64,000 nt of DNA. It comes from Glebionis coronaria. Lineage: Eukaryota > Streptophyta > Magnoliopsida > Asterales > Asteraceae. Of the stretch, positions 50,358-64,000 are shown in pieces. The DNA is taken from contig CM046876.1 of NCBI GenBank assembly GCA_025667525.1, positions 85,291,512 through 85,355,511 of the forward strand. Reading direction: 5' to 3'. How positions within the stretch are numbered: the first letter of the stretch is position 1; each line of letters opens with the position of its first letter. Position numbers and translations under genes: made by a program. The notes under the pieces were generated by a model. The model worked only from the letters and a program-made list of their open reading frames with translations. It ran no database searches and was not told the origin of the DNA.

Positions 50358-51528
50358 AAATACATCTTTGTGGTTTAAACTTTCTAACACAATACATCGG
50401 TGAAAGTATTGGCACTTTAAATCACTCGTTAGACAAACGTTTCTCACAATATGCCCCTCAGGACTAACGATGCAATTTTTCTCGTACAAATCTGACAAGG
50501 AATGTATTTTGCAAAAAAAAAAAAATTTAATTTTTTTCAAAAATAAAAGTTTTACTACTTTTTAGGAAAAGTTTTAATTTTCTTATTGAAAATAGTTTTA
50601 AAAAACTAATATATTTATCTTTTTTCTTCGATTTTTTTTAAAAAGTCTTCAAATATTATTTTAAATTTAAAAAAAAAAGAATTTAAATTTAAAATTGTTT
50701 TAATTTTTTAACCGAATTTGTTCCTTCAAAAAAAAAACAATTTTTTTGTTTCAATTTTTTAACTAACTTTTAAAAAATAACTGAATTTGTTCCTTCAAAT
50801 TTTTTTTTTAAAATTTAATTTTTTAAATGATTTCAAACATTCTGTTTAAAAGTTAAACGTTTTCGTTAAAAAATAAAAAGTAAACAAATTTCTTTAAACC
50901 TTTTGTGTTTTAAAAAATTTTATGTTTCGTTTTTGTTTTCTTTTTGTGTTTAAAGAAATTTTATTTTTTTAAGAGACTTAGATAAAAAAATGTACTTTTT
51001 AAAACAAAAATGTTTAAAGAAATTTAATTTTTTTTATTTTTTTAAGAAAAAATTTAAATTTAAAAAAAATGTTCGAAAACATTTTTTAAAAGTTAAAAAA
51101 AAATTGGAAGGAACAAATTCAGCTAATTTAAAAAAATCAATTAAAAGAATAAAAAAATGTTTTTTTGGAAGGAACAAATTCAGTTAAAAAAGTAAAACAT
51201 TTTAAAAATAAATTGTATAAAAAAAACAACTAAAATATTGTTTGAAGACTTTTTTATAAAAAAATTGAAGAAAAAAGATAAATATATTATTTTTTTAAAA
51301 CTATTTTTGATAAGAAAACTAAATTTTTTTGCGAAAAAAAGTTAAAACTTTTATTTTAGAAAAAAAAAATTAAAAATTTCGAAATCTTTTTTTATGCAAA
51401 ATACATCACTCGTCAGAAGTTAACGAGAAAAAATTGCATCGTGAGGGATGTAGACAAACGTTTGCCTAACGGGGGTGATGTATACTTGTATAGTGTGAAT
51501 ACTCATGTGAGAAAGTTCAAGGCTTGAT
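50358..51528. repeat. Large inverted repeat (about 1.1 kb), foldback or MITE-like
   Basis: The left arm (from AAACTTTCTAACAC) and the inverse of the right arm (GAACTTTCTCACATG) align over several hundred bases. Shared words in order include GACAAACGTTT/GCAAACGTTTG, CGATGCAATTTTT, GATGTATTTTGC-like, ATAAAAGTTTTA, ATATTTATCTTTTTTCTTC and AAAAAGTCTTCAAA; GGAAGGAACAAATTCAG lies near the centre. The middle is extremely A+T rich. A transcript would fold into a long hairpin. A 65-codon Lys/Phe-rich frame at 50990-51187 is an artefact of composition. Right end lies about 120 bases from the stop of the third kinase. Confidence 0.75.
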
Positions 51529-51648
51529 GTGTATACAGGAAAAACATGATTTAATGAAATATATATTCCCCAAAATATTACAGGATCCCTGATATATGCT
51601 AAAATTTATATTTTACTGCTATACAGGCTCGATTTAAGAATTATTAGT

Positions 51649-56432
<4,784 letters not shown>

Positions 56433-56825
56433 TGATGAGGATATGATAACAATGATCTCTGCATTGTGTTTTAAATATCAGGAGATAATTATTGAGATTG
56501 CTTTCAAAATAGTCAGTAAACGCTCTTAGATCTAACAAGTGGGTATAGTTCATTTTGTGATTGTTGATTAAGGAAAGCTGCTGCATGGACTTTAAAATAT
56601 CAGCTAGTGGCTGAAGACAAAACTCTGGCTGCTGCTTGCCATGAGACTTTGAATAGTTTTAATACCGAGTTGCGTTTTCTGGTCAACGATTTATTCAAAT
56701 GTACGTAATTTTTAAGACCAGTCACTTTAAGTGAACCCAACATGTTTGGTGTCGCGGGTTTTATTGAATTTAAATTCGTTGAAGTATAGTATTAAGTATG
56801 CTAACTAAAAAAAAAACAAAAAAAA

Positions 56826-58303
56826 AATGTAAATGTAAAAAATACACAATTTACTTTTCCACATAATCCATTATACTTAGTGAACTTTTTAATGTACAAA
56901 ATACTAATTTGAATATTTGATTTTAACTTTTAAAAAACATTTTGTTTTAACTGAATATAAAAATTGATTGGCCCCACCTTATATATTTAATCAATTAACA
57001 TCCCACTTTCTTTTATATATTAATATGGATCCTACCACTTATCATCTTCATCTTCATAGCTGATGTTTATGTGTGATACAAAAATGTTTATCTTATACAC
57101 TTGCAGAAGCCCACATAAGCTTCACTTAACTATATCAAAATTTGTTTAGCACATAGACCTTCTATTCGGCTTAAAACCAACAAACACCGCAAATCTCCTT
57201 ATGCAAAGAGTTAAATACTCATAAGTGTGTTACTTTGATAGGTTGTGCTAGAGCATAACCAACAGCAGCTACTCTTAGCCATCACACCTAGCCGTGCACA
57301 TAATACTCGGAACCGAAACCGAACCCGATAGAAAAACCGAACCCGGACCCAGTCATAACCGGTTATTTACCATAACCGGGTAGGGTATTGACTTAACTGT
57401 CGGGTAATAACCGGTTAGACTTTTCGAGCATCAAACCGGGTATAAAGCGGGTAATACGAAACCGGGTATAAAAAACCCGGGTAGTACCCGGTTTTTTAGG
57501 AAAAAAAAGAAGAAAAAATCGCTTTATATCCGGTTAACCCTACCCTACCCGGTTTGAACCCTACACTAAACGGGTTGTACCGGTTGGGGTTTTTTACCCT
57601 CGAAATACAACCCAACCCTAACCGGTTATTGGGTATACCCGGTTTGAACGGGTTTGACCAAAAAACCGGGTAGGGTAGGGTATTAACCGGTTACGATAAA
57701 AACCCGAAATGTACACGGCTAATCACACCTGTCTGAACATGTGATTCCTTTTCATGGCAATTCATCAAGCAAGCCACATTATACCTTGAAAATAAATAGG
57801 ATAAATCTTCGACAATCTTCAATACGAGCATTGGCAGTGAAGGATAAAAAAAGATTCACATCCAATGCAAAACGTTCATGTTGCAATACATGGCAACCAA
57901 TGAACATGAGGCCATAATTGTACGACGAAACATCACTCTGAAAAAATAATCGCAAGTAAATAAACATGTTCAGATAAATAATTTATTCAGGCAAATAAGT
58001 TAAGAAGTCAATACCATACTGATTAGATGGTGACTGCTCAAGGAATACTCAAACCATGGATAAGCAAACAAGATGGTGGAGATATAAGTAATGGAGCCCA
58101 CATTGGTATATAAAACTATCTAGTGGGATTAATTGATTAAATATAGAAGGTGAGGCTCAATCAATTTTTATATTCAGTTAAAACAAAAAAAAATTAAAGT
58201 CAAAGTTAAAGTTAAATATTCAAATGTGTATTTCGTAAATTAAAAAGTTTACTCGGCATAATGGATTATTTGGAAAAAGTACATTGTGTTTTTGACATTT
58301 ACC
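56826..58303. mobile_element. Inverted-repeat element upstream of the third kinase
   Basis: Arms of about 230 bases at 56826-57055 and 58070-58303 are inverted copies. Shared words in order are CACAATTTAC/CACAATGTAC, ATAATCCATTAT, AACTTTTTAAT, ATTTGAATATTT, GTTTTAACTGAATATAAAAA, TATATTTAATCAATTAA and CCCACT. The long AT-rich arms resemble Mutator-type or foldback elements, but I could not define a target duplication. A hAT MITE is nested at 57289-57720. The left arm starts about 400 bases upstream of the kinase start codon (56432). Confidence 0.65.
57289..57720. mobile_element. hAT-type MITE 1, TSD ATCACACC
   Basis: 432 bases, flanked by a perfect 8-base repeat ATCACACC (57281-57288, 57721-57728). 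Terminal inverted repeats are TAGCCGTGCACA and, as inverse, TAGCCGTGTACA. The interior consists of variants of AACCGGTTA and CCCGGTT/ACCGGGTA in both orientations. The 8-base target and absence of coding capacity fit a hAT-derived MITE. Confidence 0.88.
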
Positions 58304-58378
58304 CCTTAAAAAAATTGCAAAAAAAAGAATAAAGTTAGTCAAACCCACATGACCAAAGGTCTTTGTGTGTAAGCTAAC

Positions 58379-58851
58379 TAGGGGTGTGATTCGGGTTAAC
58401 CCGGTCGGGTTCGGGTCAACTCGGGTCGGGTCAACTCGGGTCGGGTCAAGTCGGGTTGAGAGCAAAAAAAATTATACTCGAACCCGAGCCTAATTAGAAC
58501 CCGGGTCACTCGGGTTCGGGTCAATTCAGGTCGGGTTAATTCGGGTCGGGTCAACTCGGGTTCGGGTCAACCCGAGTTTAAGGAAAATGTGTAAAAAGTG
58601 GCTCAATTAAGTACTAATACAATGTAAAAAGTGTAATTTTAGTCCGGTCAAGTTGGGTTGGTCGGGTTCGGGTCAAGTCGGGTCGAGTTAAGGGTAAAAT
58701 ATATATAACCCGAACCCGAGCCTAATTAGAACTCGGGTTAATTCGGGTCAACCCGAATTGACCCGAATACACTTTTGGACCCGAGTGACCCGACTCGAAT
58801 ATAATTATTCGGGTTCGGGTTCGGGTAGGGTCAACTTTTTCGACACCCCTA
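58379..58851. mobile_element. hAT-type MITE 2, TSD AAGCTAAC
   Basis: 473 bases, flanked by a perfect 8-base repeat AAGCTAAC (58371-58378, 58852-58859). Ends are TAGGGGTGT at the left and ACACCCCTA at the right. The interior is dominated by TCGGGTCAACTCGGGT-like repeats on one side and inverted versions (ACCCGAACCCGAG) on the other. Noncoding; a different family from MITE 1 but the same design. Confidence 0.88.
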
Positions 58852-58858
58852 AAGCTAA

Positions 58859-59070
58859 CACTACAACGTTCCAGGCTTTCTTTAGCGAAATGCCGCGCTT
58901 TTCTTTAGCAACAAATCGCTGGGAAACTTCTCTTCAACGAAATGTCGCAGGGAAAGCTCGTAAGGGATAGTATCCCCAGCGGCGTGCCAAGGTTTTCCCC
59001 AACAATACCGTGGGTCTCACAAACTTTTGACCATACGAATTAGTGACACGCTGACACCCGAATCCTCAGC
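58859..59070. mobile_element. Possible CACTA-element end
   Basis: The sequence begins CACTACAACG, the terminal word of CACTA transposons. It continues with TTTAGCGAAATGCC, TTTAGCAACAAATCGCTG and CAACGAAATGTCGC, which resemble CACTA subterminal repeats. No matching right end (inverse of CACTACAA) was found, so this is a fragment at best. Confidence 0.35.
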
Positions 59071-59689
59071 GACAAAAGATGTTAGTTAAGACACTCAACC
59101 AAAATACTATTAAAAGTAGCGTCTTAATTAAGAGCATTTAAAAAACAATAGGGATGCAAGTCGCTTGCCTCCAAACAAATATTTTATGCAAAATCTATAC
59201 GTTAATTGTTATTTGCTTCAAAAAACTCCTAAACGCATGCTATTAAACATTCGGCAACTGATGTTCCGAGACAATGGTGGGTGATGCATGTCTCTGTAGG
59301 ATTTAAATTTTTGACGTTATGATGACGATTCAATAGTAATTAGCATACGACTAAACAGGGCTGAAATCATAAAACAGCATGCCTTGTTAAACCTTTTCTT
59401 CTATCAATTTGTTTAGATACTGCTTTACTGATTTACTCATTCCCATATAGTATTTAAATAAAACTTCTCAGACACTTAAAGACTCAACGTAATACTTCAA
59501 TTACGAATTCATGAAGATAGATGTATTAATATTCACATGTTTGGCATGTGATACCACAGAGATCGAGTGTTTTACCGCTTTACTCAATTGTGTGCATTTA
59601 CAGCAATAAGCAACCGCCCAAATAGAACACTTATTGGTGGCATTAAAAGTTGTAAAAGCTAATGTAAGTAAATAGGGTGTCTGTACGAC
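59071..59689. other. Intergenic, no gene seen
   Basis: AT-rich, with no frame or repeat that I can support. Confidence 0.5.
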
Positions 59690-60281
59690 AGTGTGATAAT
59701 CTTGGATATCTACTTGCATTGCGCGTGTTAAGTTCACTTTCCGTATAAAGTATTTTGACCCTATAGTACCTGGGTTACATGAAATCCTTATCGGGATAAT
59801 TCAAGTAGAAAACACTTTGATTCTAGGCACAAGAGATCAAAGCAGGAACAGAGAATATTGTGTTTTCCGTTATGTTCTGTAAGAAACAATCTGGTAGTTT
59901 ATTCACCAACCAGAAACGACAGTTTTCGGAGGTTACAAAACGAACAGTTATAACTGTTCTCCAACAGACATGTTGGTTGGGTTATGGCGGGAAAACAAGG
60001 AATTTCCTTAATACCGATTCATGACCCCACAAGAGATCAAAGCGGGACCCCCAGCAAGGGGCTCTACCCCTTGACCCCGCAAGGGCGCTTCCCCCCTGAC
60101 CCCGCAAGGGGGCGCAACCCCCTTGACCCTTGCATTTTCGTCGTGGGCGATAACATATTAGCTCAACGGTGTGTGCACTCCGCACTTCCCCTAACTCGCG
60201 TCAGAACCGAATATGAAATCTCATTGATCTCTAGTAAATCCCGATTAACTAAAATAGTTGATGACACTAAAATCACCAACA
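59690..60281 (-). repeat. 3' LTR of a decayed copia element (left edge approximate)
   Basis: In - orientation it begins TGTTGGTGATTTTAG at 60281, directly after a G-homopolymer tract, and is related to the solo LTR at 19694-20145. Shared parts are the start, GTGCGGAGTGCACAC and a GC-rich stretch (60045-60130) of alternating CAAGGGG/CCCCTTG words. The end near 59690 is placed by comparison with the solo LTR. Confidence 0.65.
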
Positions 60282-60310
60282 AATCCCCCCCCCCCCCCCC
60301 CCCCCCCCAT
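60282..60310 (-). other. Polypurine tract with G24 run
   Basis: A run of 24 C on the + strand (60285-60308), i.e. 24 G on the element strand, lies just before the LTR start. It is the expected place of the polypurine tract, here apparently expanded. Confidence 0.6.
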
Positions 60311-60857
60311 TTTATTGTAATCCTTGATCTACTAAAATATATAATAAAGATATATATAAGTATAAAAGCAATCATAACAAAACAAACAAATGCATAAATG
60401 AAAATGTCTTGCGATTGAATTTTCATCTTAGTCTAATACACATTCCAAATATTCGAGAATCAGGGTGTCGTAACGATTGAACCCGTCAACTCATGTGAAT
60501 ACCTGAAGATACTATACACATAAGTTTCTACAACACTCTACAGTTCAGTCTTGACACTATTACAAGCCATGTGTCCCTATCCATTAATGAACATATAGAA
60601 AGCCAAGTCCAAGCTTCTTGAAGCGACAAAACTTTATGCTCATATAGGGGTGGTCCTTTTAATCTTGCTCATGCATGCAATTTTTCAAAAGAACCATTAA
60701 GAAGATATACTTCAACCCTAACATCACTTGCAGGTCTGAACACATACCTTGGGATAATAAACACATGCGTTCCAATCTCTAGCTATGAGCTTTCCACATT
60801 GAATTCAGCTTCTAACGTTGTATTAGAAGGGAATTGGGTATCTCATAGGTAGTTGAT
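60311..60857 (-). other. 3' untranslated part of the copia element
   Basis: It lies between the stop after GMGLKSI (60858) and the polypurine tract. It has no long frame. Confidence 0.55.
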
Positions 60858-63200
60858 CTAGATGGACTTTAAACCCATCCCAATCACCGACTTATTCACT
60901 AAGTCTCTAGCTAACGCCTTCGTCAAGTGGTCAACTAGATTATGTTGTGACCGAACAAACTCAATAGATATCACACCATTCATGATTAGTTCGCTAATCA
61001 TACTATGTCTAACACCCAAGTGTCTAGACTTGCCGTTGTATTTGACTATTAGCTTTAGCCAAAGTGGCAGCACTATCACAATGAATAAAATTGGTGATAT
61101 TGGTTTCGGCCATATTGGAATCTCATGTATCAAGTTCCTTAGCCAATCTGCTTCTTTACCAGCAGCAGCCAATGCTACAAACTCAGATTCCATAGTTGAA
61201 TCAGTGATGTATGTTTGCTTCTTAGAAGCCCATGAAATGGAACCTCCCCCAAGCAAGAACACCCATCCACTAGTTAAAGACGAATCTTCAACATGATTTA
61301 TCTAGCTAGCATCAGAATAACCTTCTAACACCGAAGGATATCCAACATATGATAAACCATAATCCTTAGTACCTTTCAAGTACTTAAATACTCTTGTTAT
61401 CGCATGCCAATGCTGTCTACTAGGATTACTAGTAAACCTACTCAACCTACCAACTGCATAAGCAATATCAGGTCTAGTGCTCGTCATAGCATACATCAAA
61501 GAACCAATGGCTCTTGAGTATTCGAGCTGATCCATAGGGTTACTGTGTTTGGCATAAGCTTTTCTACCGGATCCATGGAAGTACTCACCGGAGAACAATC
61601 TTCACGATTGAATTTCTTGAGTATTTTCTCAATATAATGAGATTGTGTTATTACAATCCCTTTATTTTCACGTTTAATCTTAATATCAAGAATAACGTCA
61701 GCTTCGCCCATATCTTTCATGGAAACTTAGATGACAAAAACTTTTTAGTTTTATCCACTTGATTTTGGTCAATGCCAAATATCAACATGTCATCAACATA
61801 TAGACAAATTATAACACCATTACCGTAGTCATCAAATTTGCTATATACACATTTGTCAGATTGGTTTAGGAGGAAACCACTAGACAACACATCCCTCATC
61901 AAACTTTTGATGCCACTGCTTAGGTGCTTGTTTCAGCCCATACAATGACTTAACCAGCTTACACACCATATGATCTCTACCGGGCATAACAAATCCTTCC
62001 GGTTGCTTCATATACACTTCTTCTTCCAAATTACCATTTAAAAATTGTTGTTTTTACATCAATTTGATGGATCACTAGATTGTGAATAGCTGCCAAAGCT
62101 AACATAGGTATCGAAATAATAGATTCCTTCCTTTTGTCTAAAGCCTAGGATTACCAATCGAGCCTTAAACTTGTCAATTGATCCATTGACTTTCATCTTC
62201 CGTTTGAAGATCATTTGCAACCTAAAGGTTTTGCATCCAAGTGGTAAATCAGACAAAACCATGTTTTATTTTCCATTGTTGAACCAATCTCATCATCTAT
62301 TGCTTCTTTCCAGAAAGCAACATCTCGAGATTGCATAGCTTCATTATATGTTCTTGGATCCTCCTCTATACTATAACAGTAAGAATATTGAGATCCAATT
62401 TGATCTCTTAATCCCTCAACTAAATATAGTTGAAAATCAGAACCATATGATTTAGCCTTTCTAGCTCTTTTACTCTTATGAGGTTCAGAAATTTCACTTG
62501 GTACATCATCTGAATGATCATCCCTTTGAAATTCATCCTAATTTGGTATGATATCCTTTGGTCTAGGTATTGAAGAGAAACGATTCTCATCAAATATTGC
62601 ATCTCTTGATTCTATAATTGTGTTAATAAAAACAGAGTCATTAGGTTCTATAACATAAAACCTATATGCCTTGGAATGCTCAGCATATCCAACAAAGATG
62701 CAATCAATACCCTTTTCACCCAAAGTTTTCCTTTTAGGGACCGGAAGCCTAACAACGGCCCGACATCCCCAAACTCGCAAAAATGTCAAGTTTGGTCGTT
62801 TCTTATACCAAAGTTCATATGGGGTAGTCTTGTTTCTTTTATTAGGAACCCTATTCAATATACAGCAAGCCGTTAACATGGCTTCTCCCCAGAACCCGTC
62901 ACTCAAACCAGAGTAAGACAACATGGAATTAACCATTTCTTTAAGAGCTCTGTTTTTCTTTCAGCCACACCATTTTGTTGGGGTGTGTAAGGAGCCGTAG
63001 TTTAATGAATGATTCCTACAGATTGGAAATATACAGGATCATAGTATTCACCACCTCTATCTGCACGTAAGGTTTTAACCAAGTCATTTTGTTGCAATTC
63101 AACTTCTGTTTTATAAATTCTAAATTTATCTAGGGCTTCATCTTTTGCGTGCAGCAAATAAACATAGCAAAACCTAGAGGCATCATCTATAAAAGTGCAC
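60858..63200 (-). pseudogene. Copia polyprotein remnant: integrase, reverse transcriptase, RNase H
   Basis: Read on the - strand from 63200: integrase core part (TFIDDASRF, LRADRGGEYYD, TAPYTPQQNGVAERKN), then FWGEAMLTACCILNR and the VWGC region. The reverse transcriptase follows in pieces (AMQSRDVAFWKEA; CLYVDDMLIFG near 61800, the catalytic YVDD), then SLMYAMTSTRPDIAYAVG and the RNase H end ([20 protein letters not shown]). Stops and shifts break it at about 63003, 62538, 62260-62060, 61717, 61496 and 61300. Protease and gag are missing. Tork-like by appearance. Nonfunctional. Confidence 0.9.
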
Positions 63201-63212
63201 CCCGTTACTGGA

Positions 63213-64000
63213 TCACCTTATGTCAACGTTGGATCAAGCTTTGTCAGCGCCCCATATTCAGACGCTGACACATACAATGTTGACTCACCAAGGATTAGTC
63301 CTGCTGGTATTGGTCTAGATACAGTGTGTGCATACATTGTTGCATTGCCTAATGGTTCAGTGATTACATATGAGGACCTTGACCAAATCAATGATGAGCA
63401 TTTGGTGGAGATGGACATAAAGTGGAATATGGCACTTGCAAGCATAATGGCCAATAGATGGAACAGGAGATTCAGAAAGAAGATGACATTTAATGCTAAA
63501 TACACTGTTGGGTTTGATAAATCCAAGGTTGAGTGTTACAATTGCCATAGAATGGGCCATTTTATGAGAGAATGCAGATCTCCAAGAAGATCTGATGCTG
63601 GAAAACCTTCAAGCCAAATCATCAAGGTTGAAGATACAAAGGCTATGGTTGCCATGCAAGAAATTAATGGTGTTGGCTGGGACTGGAGCTTCATGGCCAA
63701 GGAAGTGTAAGAGAACAAGGCCTTGATTGTAGAGAAGGAAGAAGAGGAGCCTGTTCACTATGCTCTCATGGCACATTCTTCATCTTCATCAGATAATGAG
63801 GTATATGATGATGCATTTTGTAGTAAAGGTTGTCGTTTAAACACTAAAAAACTTAACAAAGAAATTTTAAAGTTAAAATCAGATATTTTTGATGAAAAAT
63901 GCAAGTTATCTAATTATCAACTTGCACTTGTTCAAACTGAAAAGACTGTGGCTGAATATAAGAAAATGGAGCTTTACCTAAAAGATCAAATCAACGTTTT
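63213..64000 (+). pseudogene. Copia gag fragment (zinc knuckle), second element, running off the window
   Basis: In + orientation this encodes part of a copia gag: NGSVITYEDLDQINDEHLVEMD, typical of the pre-knuckle region, then the CCHC knuckle CYNCHRMGHFMREC. An in-frame stop lies at 63708-63710. Coding then continues as EEEEPVHYALMAHSSSSSDNE and a Lys-rich coiled segment to the window end. The ATG at 63195 belongs to the junction with the other copia remnant and is not a true start. SIRE/Tork-like layout; the 5' part is missing. Confidence 0.85.

Noticed and set aside
50990..51187. Lys/Phe-rich 65-codon frame
   Set aside because: Produced by A/T homopolymers in the inverted repeat.
57300..58840. 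Telomere-like repeats (CCGGGT, GGGTAGGGTA)
   Set aside because: Both lie within hAT MITEs with exact target duplications, and the units are not the plant telomere repeat.
63195..63215. ATG at 63195 as the start of a host gene
   Set aside because: It lies in the junction between two copia fragments; the coding sequence after it is a gag fragment.

Overview
This is a repeat-rich stretch of a flowering-plant nuclear chromosome. Plant-type GT-AG introns, plant receptor kinases and nested plant transposons all support this. Large Tekay-type LTRs, plus a stand-alone Harbinger Myb/SANT-like protein of a kind I associate with composite genomes, suggest a eudicot, perhaps Asteraceae; that placement is inference. 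The only clear host genes are three intact seven-exon G-type lectin S-receptor-like kinases (SD1 type). Two lie head to tail on the + strand (20632-23854 and 26778-30045) and are recent tandem duplicates. The third is on the - strand (51649-56432) and is more diverged. Each has a signal peptide, bulb-lectin domain, S-locus glycoprotein domain, PAN domain, one membrane span and a complete Ser/Thr kinase. They would sit in the plasma membrane and signal from the cell surface; their ligands cannot be read from the sequence.

Layout. 1-5994: - strand LTR retroelement with a 3.4 kb LTR and an internal region without coding capacity. 5995-~11250: 3' end of a Tat/Athila-like gypsy element whose LTR carries a complete SINE (9538-9820). 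11330-16684: 3' half of a Tekay-like gypsy element (RNase H, integrase, 3.4 kb LTR), followed by the 3' half of an L1-type LINE (16685-18361). 19694-20145: solo copia LTR. 20.6-30.0 kb: the tandem kinase pair. 30562-39989: full-length chromodomain gypsy element (-), with a noncoding LTR element (31761-36228, apparently identical LTRs) inserted in its integrase. 40301-42326: a Stowaway-like MITE, then a complete Harbinger-type element encoding only the Myb/SANT-like protein. 42759-45625: another Tekay-like LTR. 46433-50334: a complete non-autonomous Mutator-like element with a 0.92 kb internal tandem duplication. 50358-51528: a large inverted repeat. 51649-56432: the third kinase, with a 1.7 kb LTR element in intron 3. 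56.8-59 kb: an inverted-repeat element, two hAT MITEs and a possible CACTA end. 59.7-64 kb: a decayed copia element (-) meeting a second copia gag fragment (+) head to head.

I found no convincing new multi-gene system. The most notable items are structural: exact insertion boundaries with target duplications for nine elements, a retroelement inserted five bases past a splice donor of a kinase gene, a long hairpin just beyond that gene, an apparently very recent noncoding retroelement insertion, and small DNA elements that keep only accessory or no coding capacity. All domain and family names are from reading the sequence by eye; no database search was run.
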